From Pseudisothecium myosuroides (taxonomy: Eukaryota > Streptophyta > Bryopsida > Hypnales > Lembophyllaceae), in NCBI GenBank assembly GCA_951799445.1, contig OX637287.1:17856224-17920223 (forward strand): a stretch of DNA of 64,000 nucleotides, written 5' to 3'. Shown one piece after another: positions 1-12,868 of this stretch (position 1 is the first letter of the stretch; each line of letters begins with the position of its first letter). The position numbers and the translations under genes are program-made. The notes beneath the pieces are model-generated. The model had not been told where the DNA came from. It made no database searches and saw nothing but the letters and a program-made list of their open reading frames with translations.

Positions 1-3000
1 TACATATGTATCATTGTTAGCAATTACTTTGTGAAGATATAAATCTTTTAAATTAGGATTTTGATTTGATTTACTCATATCCATTTTTAAGGCCAAATTG
101 ATCCCATTTTCAAATAATACATATTTTAGTAATCTTATGTATGCCTACCATTCCAATGTGTGTATACTATTTAATCTTCCATTGTAATTCATTTTCTTAC
201 AGTCTATATTAGTTTCTATGAATCTTTTTGTAGTGAAAAAAATGGATTCTATAAATGCATGATTTATTTCAATGATACTTTTGGATATTATACATTTTAT
301 TCAAAGTAGGACTTAAGTATTGAATTTTTATTCCAAAAATTATGTATTTTTTAATAATATAGTATCATATATTTTTATTCAAGGTTAAAGAAAATATCAA
401 TGTTGAAGATTTATTTTGATGATGTATTTATAGTCTGTTTCACTAATCCACTTTGTTACATTGCATATATATATATTTTTTGATTCTAGAATTATAAAAT
501 AAGTGTAACAAAGTTATTATGTACAAACTATAATTGTAAAATATTTTTTCTTTTAACTAAAGTCCCCTTAAGTTTAAGATTTTTGCAAGCTAGATAACTT
601 TAAACTTCTTGAGGAAAATGCTTCAACACCTTTGAAAAAAAGATCTACATTTATTATCCCAATCTTTAGCTCATCTTTTGTAAGAGGTACCAAGAGTTGG
701 TTGAAGAGAATATTTATAAGTCATTCTTTGAGAACCATGCATATGATCCATCATATATGTCAAATCTTGAGTCTCTTATAGATCGACCTCCAAATTAAAA
801 CATCTGTGTTATGCAACTTTATTATTAATTCATTATTATTCAAAATTTTGAGAACTTTTACAAAAAAATGGTACATGTTATTATTGAAAAATGTTCAAAG
901 TAGCATATTTAAAATCAATTTTGTCTTTATATAGAATGCCAATTTAGCTTAGTGAAATTATTAAAAAAATTACTTATAATAGAATTTGAAATAATAATAA
1001 ATGAAGTACAAATACATTGTCATAAATGCTTGAACTATATTGCCAAATTTTACTTTTTTTGTATGATACAAGTAAATTTAGAACCAACATTAGAAATGCA
1101 TAAAAAGAATATGAAATTCCTATATTCTAATTTAAATTGAAGAAAATTTGATAGAATTTTGTTATGTTAGATTTTTTACACATAAAATTATACACTAGAT
1201 ACATAGGTATTAGTCTAAAATTAGACCAATTCATAATTGAAAACCTTTATTTATATTTGTTCTTAACAAGATTTTTCAATAAAATTAGACTGCAAGATTT
1301 TTTCACCATCCATTGTAGAAAGATGTAGTAGGTTATTGATAAAGAGACATTTCATTCTCTTCATTGAAATAAATGAAAAGTTACAAGGTAAGTGTTTTAA
1401 ATTGTGATATTAGATATGAACACCTTTCAAGTATGACAAGTAGGCGAGTATTGAGAGGCCTCTAGATATATTACAAGAATGAGCCTTTCTTTGTAAATTA
1501 TGTCATAGTCATAGTCATATCATCTCTACATGGTTTCCTTGTTATGTTATCTAAAAATTCTTAATACGATCCAAGTTTACTAAAATCATGATTTTACAAT
1601 CCCTTTTGCAATCTTTTTTGACTCTTAGATAGATAAATTAGATTTCAATTTAAAATGATAGGATATAAATAAATTTTATAAATAAATAAATGCATTTTTT
1701 ATAAAATTTTCAAATAATATAAATCTAATAATATAAATTTATAAAATCATATATTTCAATGATTAAGAAATTATTTTTTATTTACAAAGTAGGCATAATA
1801 AAAAATCTCATATAAAATATATATTAGCTAAGTGATGGCATCAAATTCTATGTATATGAAAATGAATTTTACATCTACTACAAGGCTCCTATATGAGATT
1901 CTATCACAAATATATGAATAAAGTATATTCTTGAACACAATAAAACTAAGTTAGAAAGAAACCTATATAGTCATATTCAAAATTTATGATACCAAAACTA
2001 AAACAATCAAGAGCACAAAGCTCTAAAATATGGGATTAGTACAAATATAAGGTCAAAATGGGTATAGTTATGGAATGGTCCTCATAGTCCAAAATTTCCC
2101 TAAAAAGTGCCTAAATATGAAAATCTTGCCATTTTATCAAATACATCAATCCAATAATCTACTACAATCAGTAATCTTCAACTTCTACAATGATCAAATA
2201 AGAGTTGTTTAAAAAATGCAAAATTGACACTAACCATTCAAGCTACACCCTTTATTAGCATTTCATGCCAACTTCACCTTCAATGTATTATTATTTCCAA
2301 TCTTGCCACCATATTTGACACTTCTTGGCAATTGTATTTCTAATACTTGAAATAACATATTTTCCTGGATCAAAAATTGCATGTCCTTCTGCTATAAAGG
2401 CACCCATTTGAAGCACAAATTCACACCCCTATATAATCTTATAAAAGAGAGTGACAACCTCTCATTGCAAACCACACTAAAGTTTTCCACCAAAATAACC
2501 AAAGCCCAAAGGATTATATTCTAATAAAAGAAGAAAACTTTGTAGAATTGATACTTGAGTTCTATACAATTTCCATATATTTGACCAACCTAGGCAAAAA
2601 TCATTCACTTATTAAGATTTAGTGTTTGCATTTATAAGATATCATGCCAAAAAACACATATTTGATCATGCAAAAACATATTAAAAAGGTTTGTACTAAC
2701 AAAAAAGGAAGAATTTAGAAGTCTTGGAAGTCAAATTATGGCAATAATAATTCTTCTAATGCACATCCATCAAACTATAATATCAAAGTAAATTTGCAGT
2801 AAAGTGCTCAGACCTGAAGCGGAGAGCGTAGACTTGGGGTCCATTTATGTTGCCACAAGTGTGAATGCGAGATTCAACTTCAAGATTGGAAGAATCAAAG
2901 CGGCACAAAAATAAAGTGAGGAAGTCTAGCGTGAACATTCAAGCGTTTCTCCAATCATTTTAGTAACCAAACGCTCTATAATGAAGTATATACCACAAGT

Positions 3001-5100
3001 ACGGTGGATGTGAAAGGTCACTCACTCTCACCCCATCACAACTTTGCTTTCCTCTTATTCTCGCATTGCTTAATTAATTTCCAATTGACGTTTCTACCCT
3101 ACAGTACATATTCAAATGCAATAAGGTGGTTGCAAGAAACCAACCCTTGATTTATTTGAAATGAGGTTGTAGTAATTACAATGAAATTTTAGAAACATGT
3201 GAAAATTTTGAAAGATATAAAAAATTATAAAATATAAAAAACAACAAGTATCTAAACATTAAATTTATATACAAAAATAGGATAATGAAAAATATAAAGA
3301 TAATAGATGTTTTTATGTATGTATTTTTACAAATTATTATTATTTTTAATAAAATTAAAATTAAAAGTTTATCATTTTTCAACCTTAAAAGGTTTCAGGT
3401 CAACCAATTACATCTCAAAAAAATGTTATATAATCCCAACTATAATATATACAAAATGCACTTTGAACACATGTGTTGATGTGTAAGATAGAGATTTTGT
3501 TGTTTGTTGTAAATTACATTTTTATAGTCTATGCGATCCTAATAGGTGATATTAGATTCTATTTTTTTAGTTCAATGTATGCTTCTTTGGACTACAAATG
3601 GTGTTGAATGCTAACTAATCTATACAATCTTCTAGTATTACCTTGTTACCACCATAGGAGGATTTTTTGTTTCATTGGATTTTGTCATAATTAAGAGTGC
3701 TGAATCAATCTTCATTAAAGTATTGAAGCTATTTTCTTCCATGAACATGGATGAGGAATGATAATATGAAAAAAATCCAATTATTCATTATAAAATGTGC
3801 ATTCATTCCCATAAGAGCAATACCGGCATCCAATGATATTGTCGCAATTTAACCAAATGATTCACTAGAAAAAGAAGAATATATCATATGAGGGTTTTTA
3901 ATTGTGATGGCCCAAAAATCCCTAGAAAAGGCTAGTAGAGAGTGTGACCCGACTTGAATCTCCAAACAATGGACTCCTATGAACAAAAACCTCACAATTT
4001 ACTATGAATAGATATTGGAGCTAAAAGAAAAAAATGGTAAATTGAAAAAAATCATTTAGCTACCTACCTGGCTACCTTAGACTAGGAGAGAAGAACATCT
4101 AAGGTAATCTAGAGATGCTAAGTAAAAAATAAGGCACCTAAAATAATGTTTGGAATGCCAAAATAAATACAAAAGGATTTTGGAATAATAAAAAGCATCT
4201 AAGATATATGCAATCTATGGGACAATATAATGCTCACTAGTAGACAACAACTATCATACATTCTACTAATTCAAATAAATCACATAAATCAAGACAAGGA
4301 GTTCCATAGTTACAAAGCATTTGCAATTGACATTGCAATTCTTAATCATTAATAATCCAAGCCTTACAAATTCACCTTAATATGGACTTGCAAAAAGACT
4401 ACAAGGCCAAGAAGGGAGTTCGGAAATGAAATCACCCAAAGGAGGGCTTGCCTAGGTTTTGTTTACTGTTGTCCTCCATAATATTACTCTGTTGCACCTC
4501 CATATTATCACGTAGTCAAGTTGCAGTCCACCACTGTTATCTCTGTATCATGAAGCGCCGCATTCTCTAATATCGCACTGTTTGCAATTGCAGCAGTTGT
4601 ACATACTTTCCATCGCCACCTCCAAATTTCTGTTAGATCACCATTTTAAATTGATCTCAACAACCGGATCTCCCAATTTGTGATCACCTCGTCATTGACC
4701 GCGCGCTTGTTCGAAGTGTCGCTTCTAATTGTTGAATCTCAGACTCTGTCTCTTGAACTTCAAGGGTCTTCAACAGAACTCCAGATCTGCCCTCACAACT
4801 TCTTGCCTCATCGCATTCGCTTGGAGTCTTGTAGCAATGCCACTCTCACCCCCACATCAAAGTGCTATAGATTTTCTATCTTTGTCAGACCCTTAGATCC
4901 TCCACCTTGGTCCTGACATGAATGAAAGTGTTGTTGTGACTCTTTACTAGTGGCAAGTGTCATAACTAAAAGCATTGTAGACAATTAATTATTATAGACA
5001 AATGTGGATACTACAAATCACAGTGAAAAGGGTGGTTGTCAACAACGCTCTAAGATATCTGCATTTAGAAACTCAAGTTGAAATGAAGGCCATGAGCACA
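1..5100. other. AT-rich gene-poor region
   Basis: No gene can be supported in this stretch. Open frames are short, use AT-rich codons and show no recognisable domain. A patch at about 4440-4920 is less AT-rich and carries a 78-codon frame (4680-4916, +). Read on the minus strand it looks like a broken hydrophilic Glu/Gln-rich coding sequence, perhaps a retrotransposon gag remnant, but stops interrupt every frame. No TIR pair or LTR pair was recognised. Confidence 0.5.
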
Positions 5101-5104
5101 TTTT

Positions 5105-5322
5105 GGTGGTGGGTATCACACATGAAACTCATATCGTGTTCCCGGTGATGATTCCCGGCAAGTCTCATATTTCCCTGTGTATGTGTAGTTACGACATGTG
5201 TTCCAAAATAATGTCATTAGTAAAGTTTTTACAAGTGTCAAATTTTAAAGTTCAATGGGAAAAGTGAGACTCACCGGGAATCAACACCAGGAAAGCGATA
5301 TGAGTTTCCTGTGTCACAACCT
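5105..5322. mobile_element. small foldback MITE with ~65-bp arms
   Basis: Two inverted arms, about 5105-5175 and 5255-5322, share the core GAAACTCATATCG and a second block containing GATTCCCGG and GTCTCA. They flank about 80 bp of AT-rich spacer. The arms differ at scattered positions, so this is an old copy. I could not define a target-site duplication, so the superfamily is unassigned. Confidence 0.55.
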
Positions 5323-6471
5323 TGAATAGCAAGTTTCAAAACCTTCTGGGTTGATGGTTGAAAGGGAGTCAGTGGGTTGGAGTTGATTGAGTTGGGAAAT
5401 TTTCATTGAACTTAGTTTTCACAATTAAAAAAAAAAGGTCCACATGCTTTAGTATGCTTGCTAAAACAATCTCACCATTGAAATTAGTGTATTTTACTTC
5501 CATCTTAAAGCAATTGCCACTTTATTTATTCCTTCTAGATATCTCATACCTACTTCTCCTTAGTCCTTAGCAAATTGATTCTTTAAAGAATGAAAATCAA
5601 GTTTTTGATTACAATTTTTTTCCTATACTTTCAATTCAATTCTTCAATACAAAAAAATCTTAAACTCAAAATCTATAGTGCAAAATGATTAAGTTACGAA
5701 GATTCAAAGTCTTATAATCTCATCCTGCAAGGTGCTAAACCCCCTGTTTTCTTCACTTAAGTGCAAATATCTACACAGTCAAAGTTGATCAAATTCCTTC
5801 TACACATTCTCTTGCTAGACCAGTTCAAGATTCTGTAGTTAGAAGATTTAAAAACAATTTTTTTGAAAGTTTTGCCACCAATGCTACCATATTGTCCATT
5901 GGACAGTATATGTGACACAGACAGCATCACAATATCATACTAGCTTCATCTTCAATCATTCCGTCTGTATTGACGTGCACTCTTCCAGTCTCAACCCACC
6001 TGCGCTACTGAAATGAAGATCCTTCCAGTAAGCAGGTTAGATTTGAATAATTGGTATTACGTGAGACAACATAGCAGAGGTGCTTGCAAACCAGGTGCAA
6101 GATCGACCTCGTGCAAGAACTCAAACATAAGGATTGAGTCAATTTGTACCAAGACGAAAGCAACCCTTGTTCCCAGGTTCAAGTATAGTACAATTCAAGT
6201 CTTCTGACCCTCAGCTTATTAGAAGCCCAGTGCCAAATTCTGAGACTGTCGGCCAGTTGATTAGCGACCTCAAATGTTGAGAGCAAATAAATCGATCCTA
6301 CATTAACTTCTAACCAAGAGAATGAAGATTGTAATATAATGGCACACTTCGCCATCAAAAAAACTTTTACTAACTGTAACGACGTCGAGGGGGCTAGCTC
6401 TGGCTCCGATCCACTTCTGTCAAGCGAGTACAGGAATCATTGGCCCGCTCAATTGATTGATCGATTTCCGT

Positions 6472-7128
6472 CTACGCCGGCTGGAACCCCTTCTTGATAA
6501 TGTCGACCTGCGAGACGGAGATTCCGAAGGCCTTGGCCAGGATCTTCGACAGGATGGATGGACTGGATCCGAAGAGCGCCGACGGCATCAGCTGCACGCC
6601 AGGGTTCTGCGCGTTCAGCACCGACACAGTCTTCGCGTGTCCGCCGCCGCTGTTGAGCTGGAAGTGCACCAGCCCCTGTGGGAACACAAAGAAGTCGTTC
6701 TTCTTGAGCGTCACGGCGTACAGCTTGCCCGCCGTGTCCACGAAGCCCACGTACACCTCGCCCTTGGTCACCGTGATCACCTCGGAGGCGCGCGGGTGCG
6801 TGTGCGGGGGCACCAGGCCGCCCTTGGCGTAGTTGAACTTGGCCAGTGCGAAGCTCAACGTGTTGAGCGCCGGGTAGTTGACTCCGGCGAAGCCAGGAAT
6901 GATGCCGATGCCCAATGGGTTGTTGGTGTCGGCGTCGGCGCGGAAGCCGCGGAACGCAAACTCCTCCGACATCACCTTCGCCGGAGCCTTGCAGGCGAGT
7001 CCGTTGAACATCCAAGTGCTCTTCAGGTCCGCCACGCAGAAGTCGTTGATGGCGCTGGGGTCCGTCGCGCTCACAAAGGCCACCAGCAGCACCGAGGCCG
7101 CCGCCATCGCCACCAGGAGCTTCGCCAT
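6472..7128 (-). CDS. GLP: germin-like protein, copy 1 (single exon)
   Basis: Intronless gene for a 218-residue secreted germin-like protein of the cupin superfamily. A hydrophobic signal peptide (about 1-20) is followed by the paired cysteines C31 and C46, germin box B with the HTHPRASE motif (His109, His111, Glu116) and box C with FPQGLVHFQ (His155). These four residues are the family's Mn-binding set. Germins act as apoplastic, usually hexameric, Mn enzymes with oxalate oxidase or superoxide dismutase activity; which applies here cannot be told. The start is placed at MAKLL to match copy 2; upstream in-frame ATGs would add two or eight residues. The coding DNA is far more GC-rich than its surroundings. 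It differs from copy 2 (18564-19220) at only five residues: M8V, A9V, K51M, I210M and Q216L. Confidence 0.93.
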   Translation of the reverse strand: MAKLLVAMAAASVLLVAFVSATDPSAINDFCVADLKSTWMFNGLACKAPAKVMSEEFAFRGFRADADTNNPLGIGIIPGFAGVNYPALNTLSFALAKFNYAKGGLVPPHTHPRASEVITVTKGEVYVGFVDTAGKLYAVTLKKNDFFVFPQGLVHFQLNSGGGHAKTVSVLNAQNPGVQLMPSALFGSSPSILSKILAKAFGISVSQVDIIKKGFQPA

Positions 7129-7218
7129 CGCCATCGACAGAACAGCTAACAAGCAAGCACTTACCAGAGAGCTCGATCACGGGGGAGAGATGTGAGCTGA
7201 GTGATCAGTCGAGCGATG
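7129..7218 (-). promoter_or_regulatory. 5' leader of GLP copy 1, shared with copy 2
   Basis: This leader is nearly identical to the leader of copy 2 (18470-18563), apart from a few substitutions and small gaps. Similarity stops abruptly at about 7218, some 34 bp downstream of a TATA-like motif, which suggests 7218 is near the transcription start. The leader contains a good 5' splice-site match (CTGGTAAGTG), also conserved in copy 2, but no usable acceptor is close. Confidence 0.55.
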
Positions 7219-7248
7219 GAGACTGAAGACTAGGATCCCTAGCCTTAA

Positions 7249-7256
7249 CTTATATC
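7249..7256 (-). promoter_or_regulatory. TATA box of GLP copy 1
   Basis: On the minus strand the sequence reads GATATAAG. It lies about 34 bp upstream of the point where the leader shared with GLP copy 2 begins, a normal TATA-to-start distance. Assigned by position and motif only. Confidence 0.5.
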
Positions 7257-7259
7257 ATA

Positions 7260-7762
7260 GTGAGAAGACGATGACGTGTTCGCCATTTCAATTCTGAGTG
7301 GGAGAAGTGATGATCGACAGAGGGCGCTGAGTTCACCTTTCCAGTCTGTGCGTATTCCTGGACGTGATGCTGGGCCACAAGTTGGTGGTCCTGGCCTCCT
7401 GGCTGTTTGTTCATGCCATGAATTCGAACGCCGCTGCGCGCCCCGTATCGCTGTAAACCCGGAGACGCAACTACGATACTGCTGGTGAACGGAAGCTTGC
7501 CGCTGCTGGTAAATATGTCGGCACCAGGCGTTTACTGCACACTGCGTACAGATTTCGAAGCCTTGCTGATGAAAGTTGGCATCAGCTGTGCTGGATCTTC
7601 CGTCGTCTATTAAGTCATCACTGGTGAGCGAGTGTGACTCTTTGCAGCAAGCCTCATGTGAGCCCTGTAATCATTTCCCCCATTTTGTCCTGTGGGTTCC
7701 CTTGTGACTCGTCTCTACTTAATGGAAACTTAAGCAGGTATGACTCGAATGAGATAACCTGA
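7260..7762. other. upstream flank of GLP copy 1
   Basis: This stretch is noticeably more GC-rich than the surrounding DNA and is probably promoter-proximal sequence of GLP copy 1. It contains a 70-codon frame (7276-7488, +) with no family resemblance. It shares no visible similarity with the sequence upstream of GLP copy 2. Confidence 0.35.
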
Positions 7763-7790
7763 TTAACCCCTAAATGACAGACCTATGACC
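7763..7790. repeat. solo end of TTAA-type TIR element
   Basis: The sequence TTAACCCCTAAATGACAG matches the left terminus of the TTAA-flanked elements, especially the one at 33171. No convincing partner end was found nearby. The next right-facing end (10353) pairs better with 9777. A longer composite ending at 10353 is possible. Confidence 0.4.
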
Positions 7791-9776
7791 ATTGATTTCA
7801 AGCCTCACTGCCTATCACTCAATTTGTTGCCATTTTGCAACTAGATATGTATGAAAAATTTTATATTTATTTTTCAAAGATGAAACTATATGTCTTCTTT
7901 GGTTCACAAAAAATTTAGATGTTTTTGTAGAAAATTGATTTTTTTGAGAATTTTTGAAGAAGAAGTGAAGAAAAATCACATCAAATAGAAAATTATTTCA
8001 AAAAATCTGAAAATTTCACCATGTGTGTATGTTACAATAACAAACATCATGGTGTAAACCCAATTTCCGTTTCATTCTATATTTAGAAAATTGTAGTCAT
8101 TGAAAATACACCCAAAGTTCAAATTGCAATAAAATATTCAATTTCAGGAATTTTTTCAAAATTCAAATTGGAGTAGAAACTAGAGTAAATGACCTTCATT
8201 TTGTTAGTTGGGCTCTAACTCAAAAAATATCATTTTTGTGGAGAAATTTCAGATTTAGAGCAAGGAGCAACAAATTCCTAAAATACACTAAAATAGCATA
8301 TTTGGTGATCCGTTTTTTTTAATAACTTCTCATTCACATGAAGACAAACACTAGAAAGACTACAAACTCAATTGGATACTCTTCATAACCCAACATGAAA
8401 AGTCCAAAAGGAAAAGGGGGATGAAAAATTGCTTCTGGTAGCTCTACAGTTCCCTGGATTGTCATCCAAGCGCCACAGATTGGCGTTGCCAGCATTCCAG
8501 GGTTAAACATGTATGGGTGGGTGGGTGAGGTCAACAATATCAAAATATAGAAAGCACTTTAACATTCCTTCTACAATGGAACTCAATCTCCTACTTTACG
8601 TTTATTGATCATTGGTGGAACTCTGATTGTCTTATAGTTGCTTTTTCTGCCCACCGGGCTCACATGTAAGTTCACCTAAGGCATTCACGACCACGTAGAA
8701 CAAACTTCCATAGTGTGTCTGATTTAGGAAAAAAAAAGTAAGGAATACTAGTTTTCTAGGGTATGGTATTGCCTCTTGTCGAGTTTCACTATGCTTTCAA
8801 AAAGAAAAGAACTCAAAGCCTTATTTGGGGCTAGCGTAACTTAAGAGTCTCTTCTTTTTGTATCCCACATGAACTCATGAAGTTTCAAAGAACAAAATGC
8901 ATTACTCCAAGATTACACCTCCCCCATTAGGATGGAAACTCTATACTAATTATTTAGATAGTGGACAAAACCAAGAAGTGTATAGATAGTATACTATCTA
9001 TACACTCCGTAGTAATTGCTTTGCCCTACTTAGTGATAGCATTGGATTACTTTATTTTGTTCAATTTGATATTTTAAAAGTTCTTATAAGTGATTAAATA
9101 GTGTTATATATGTTATTTTGTAGTGGGATATTTGTTGATTATTTTCTAGTTGACGTTTATATAGTAGTGTATAAGTAGCATATTTATGCTTTTATTCCTA
9201 TGTGAACATGGGGAAATTGGATTTTAGGAGAAACTTTACCATATTGTCAAATTATAAGCAACCCAAAAGTTCAAGTTCAATGTCAAAAATAGTTTTTTGG
9301 AAGTCAAAAACTCACCTTTCCTGATTTTTGCCAGAGTCCCTATAAATTTTGTTGACTAAAAAATACTAATTATCTTCTTGCAATTATTGCACGCTTGTTC
9401 TAAACAAAAATCTAAAATTTCTCTTGTCTTTTTTGCAACATTGGATCAATTATATGTGCATAGAATTCTATTGTAATTTTAGATTTTGAGAATACACGTA
9501 GGAACTATTTGTACTGACAATCCAAATTTTGTTAAATTAAACGTATTTCATGCACCACTTTGATATGTGCATTAGCTACTTGCTTGGTTGTGCTAATAGA
9601 TGTGCAAATTAATAATCAAATTGCATTTCACTAACAATATTGTCTACCAATAAGCTTGGAATCCTAACCTTGTCTCTCTTATAGCTCTGAAAATCATTTT
9701 ATTTCCTTCCTATCTTAAGGATTCAATGCAACATTGAATGGAATTACACCAATAACCAATTTAACAAAATTCACAA

Positions 9777-10353
9777 TTAACCCTGGAGCGCTCCGACGTC
9801 CATTTTCTGGACGATGAACGGATTCAGATCCTTGTTTCTGTCTCATTCCTGCTTGGATGAAAGTCATCCTAATTTTTGGTGATACTTTATCAAGTTGTTG
9901 TCCTATCCATCGGTTGGATTTGGTGTTACTAGAATATATACATTTCTAAAATTACAAATGTGGAAGTATGTCAAGTGGTCAATTTGCATTGACTTTAGTT
10001 CAAAACTAGATGTGCAAAAACAAGGTCAAAGATGTAAAGGTCACAAAAATTTCAAAAAATCACCATATGAAGAGAACCTTATTTCAAATCCATTCCAACA
10101 AGTTTTACTCAAAAAATGATAATATTTTACTTGTAATTGAATTTAGAAGGAATTCTGAAATTTTCTTTTCAAAATTTATAGAAAAAGATTGGTGATAGCA
10201 TTAGTAGATCTAACCGTATGGATAGAATTTAAAAATCAAAATCTACAACTTTCATTTGTATACCAATTCCAAAATATTCTTCCAAATTGTAGTTTATAAT
10301 GGTTTTTCTCAAATCGTCAATTTTGGAGATGAATCCAGACGTTTAGGGGTTAA
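9777..10353 (+). mobile_element. TTAA-flanked piggyBac-like MITE, 577 bp
   Basis: The left end is TTAACCCTGGAGCGCTCC and the right end is GTTTAGGGGTTAA, both bounded by TTAA. The left end holds two hairpins: GGAGCGCTCC and CGTCCATTTTCTGGACG. The TIR is more diverged than in the 930-bp copies. Its length is close to that of the 579-bp copy at 40128. It encodes nothing recognisable. Confidence 0.5.
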
Positions 10354-10855
10354 CAATGCTGATTTTTACAATCAAATCCTTAAAAAAAAGATATATAATA
10401 TATATCATTAAAAACAAGTGGGGTTGTCTAGTCTAAAACAATTTTGGAATTTTGGGTCAAGTTATTATGTCTTAAAGCATGCTGAATTAGACATGTGTCT
10501 AACATACTAGACAACCTTCTTCAAATATTTTCCAATATACTAGAATATTTTTAACTATTTTTATATATATTCTAAAGCTATTCTAAAATATTTGAACATA
10601 TTATAGGTATATATTTGTCCAACCAACAATAGCCCTCAAGTTTAGGTTAATTCTTGTTTGATAAGCATGAGGGCTACAGTTGATGTTAGACGTCATGTTG
10701 CTATGTTTGGATGAATACCCCTGAAAACAAGTATTTTACTCGTGACCAATTTTTTTAAAAGCTTCCTTAGTGCCAACTCATTGTACAAAAGAATTAAAGG
10801 AGTTTACTATGATCATAGTAATGAATAGAAGATTTCAAAATTTTATTGTACATAA

Positions 10856-12343
10856 GGGTGATTGCAAGAAAAGCATGTCTTATTTTCCATCACACGTTAT
10901 GTCTTTTTTTTTGTTTTTTGGTCATAATTTTTGCGTTTTGGCTTCAAATGGCTCAAGATTTATAGGTAAGGTACTCATGACTATTATAAACCTTGCCTAA
11001 TTTTTTTTCTATTTTCAAAAATGTTTTAATATCCAAAAATAAACCCCAATTTTATTTCACAAAAGCTAATTTGGAAGTTTTTAGTGCTATTTAGAACCCA
11101 TGGGTGAATGCAAGAAACACATGTACTATTTTGCGTCACATCTTGCATCACTTTTGATTTGTTTTTTGGTTATAACTTTTGTGGTCTAGCTCCAAATGAC
11201 TCAAGATTTATAGGCAAGGTACTCATGACTACTATAAACCTTATCTAACTTTTGGTAATTTTCAAAAATAGTTTATTGCCCAAAAATAGCCCCCAATTGT
11301 ATGTCACACTTGCCAATTTGGAGTTTTTTAGTACTATTTAATACCCCCAAAAAATAATTTGGAGCTGAAATTTGGAGGGCATGGTCTTCTAATAGACTTG
11401 TAGCTAGTGTCCAAAGGAATTCTAAAAATAATTAATTGTATATGGTGTGGAAGTCCACAAAGTGTGCTTCTTTTTGCTTGCATTTTGAATCATATAAAAT
11501 ATTATTTTGGAGTTTTTTTGGGTGAATGACCATCTCCATAGAATTGTTACAAATGGCCAATTTTCATTTTATGTATTTACTTTTGTTTCCTATTTTTAAC
11601 TAATTTATACATCGAAGTGTCCATTCTCTTGAGATTTGGCACTTTTCTAGTTTTCTAGCTTAAAGAATTTTTCTATGCATTTCCTTTGGTGGTTACCTTT
11701 ATCTTAAAAGTATATATGTTAGCCATATTTTTTTTGTTTTTTGAAAATTATTTTTCTAATTTTATAGTACTCCAGAAGAAAAATCAGGATTACTGTAAAA
11801 ACACAACAAAATGGACAGGTGTTTCTTGCATTCACCCCCATAAAAACAAATTTGGAGCTGAAATTTAAAAGAAATGGTTTTCTAGTAGACTTGTAGCTAT
11901 TTTCCAAAGGAATTCTAAAAATGCTTAATTTTATGTGGTATAGAAATCTACAAAGTGAGCTTCATTTGGCTGCATTTTGAAACATATAAAATATATTTTT
12001 GTTTGTGAATGACCATTTCTATAGAGTTTTTACAAATGGTTTTTTTTTAAAGTTAATTTTTTTTGCATTTTTAACTAATTAAAACATTGAAATATCTATT
12101 TTCTTGAATTTTGACACTTTTCTAGTCCTCCAACTTAGAAAATTTTCTTAGGCTTTCCTTTGGTATTTACCTTTATCTTAAAGGTGTATAATTAACCATG
12201 TTTTAAAAAAAAATTAAAAATTATTTTTCTAATTTTAAAGTACTCCAAAAAAATTCATGAATACTATTACAAATTGCAACAAATTGCAACAAATTATTAT
12301 TACAAATTGCAACAAATTGTACAGGTGTTTCTTGTAATCATCC
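10856..12343 (+). mobile_element. 4-bp-TSD TIR element (family B), host of a nested copy
   Basis: The element begins GGGTGATTGCAAGAAA and ends TTTCTTGTAATCATCC. It is flanked by a perfect 4-bp duplication, ATAA (10852-10855 and 12344-12347). It is interrupted by a complete second copy of the same family (11102-11837). With that copy removed, the halves join at a point matching the internal sequence of the other members. Non-autonomous: no transposase frame is present. A short AAATTGCAAC tandem array lies near its right end (about 12270-12320). Confidence 0.75.
11102..11837 (+). mobile_element. 4-bp-TSD TIR element (family B), nested copy, 736 bp
   Basis: This copy is inserted inside the family B element at 10856-12343. 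It starts GGGTGAATGCAAGAAACAC and ends GTTTCTTGCATTCACCC, and it is flanked by the 4-bp duplication CCAT (11098-11101 and 11838-11841). The internal sequence parallels the 732-bp copy at 22982 and the arms of the palindromic copy at 42925. It carries no coding capacity. Confidence 0.8.
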
Positions 12344-12494
12344 ATAACACACTCATATTGAATCCAAATGGCATGATAGAAATGGGCCATATATGTACAT
12401 AATGTGTACATACTATATTCCATAGCACATACTACAGTATATGGTCTAAACCTTTATTATAATTTCTAATCACTTTGTCATATAATTACTTAAA

Positions 12495-12770
12495 TTAATC
12501 CCTTAAATGCCTAAATTCCCAAGGCATTAAATTTTGATATTGAAAAAATTTTGAAGTTAAAAATAAAACCTAATCAATTTACTAGTTTTGTTATTTTTTT
12601 GATAAATCATTTTTGAAGTCTAGTTTTAGCACCAAAAATTTGATTCAAGATTTTGTGCAAGGGTGTCTGTTGCAAATCTTGATTTTGTAGTATTGAGGGC
12701 TCTTGGAAATGAGCCTAAAATATACTAAAGTTGTTTTGATCTAATCATAGAGGGCATATTAGAATTTCAA
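12495..12770 (+). mobile_element. truncated TTAA-type element
   Basis: The left end TTAATCCCTTAAATGCC and the following ~260 bp align with the element at 33171, including the shared blocks GAAGTCTAGTTTTAG and GTAGTATTGAGGG. The similarity stops near 12770 and no right TIR is present, so the copy is truncated. Confidence 0.55.
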
Positions 12771-12868
12771 ATATTGTACGTGGTCTAAACATTACATTAT
12801 GTGAGAGAATTTATTTTGACAAAAAGAAGTCATCGTGAAGCATTTTGTTCATCATTTAGATTGATACA

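Noticed and set aside
6449..7180. Long open frame (243 codons) on the minus strand overlapping GLP copy 1, and a 230-codon frame on the plus strand
   Set aside because: Both are shadows of the GC-rich germin coding sequence. They are Arg/Gly/His-rich with no family resemblance, and the same shadows occur at GLP copy 2.
7763..10353. A single 2.6-kb TTAA element
   Set aside because: The right end pairs better in sequence and size with 9777, and the interior between 7.8 and 9.7 kb shares nothing evident with the family.
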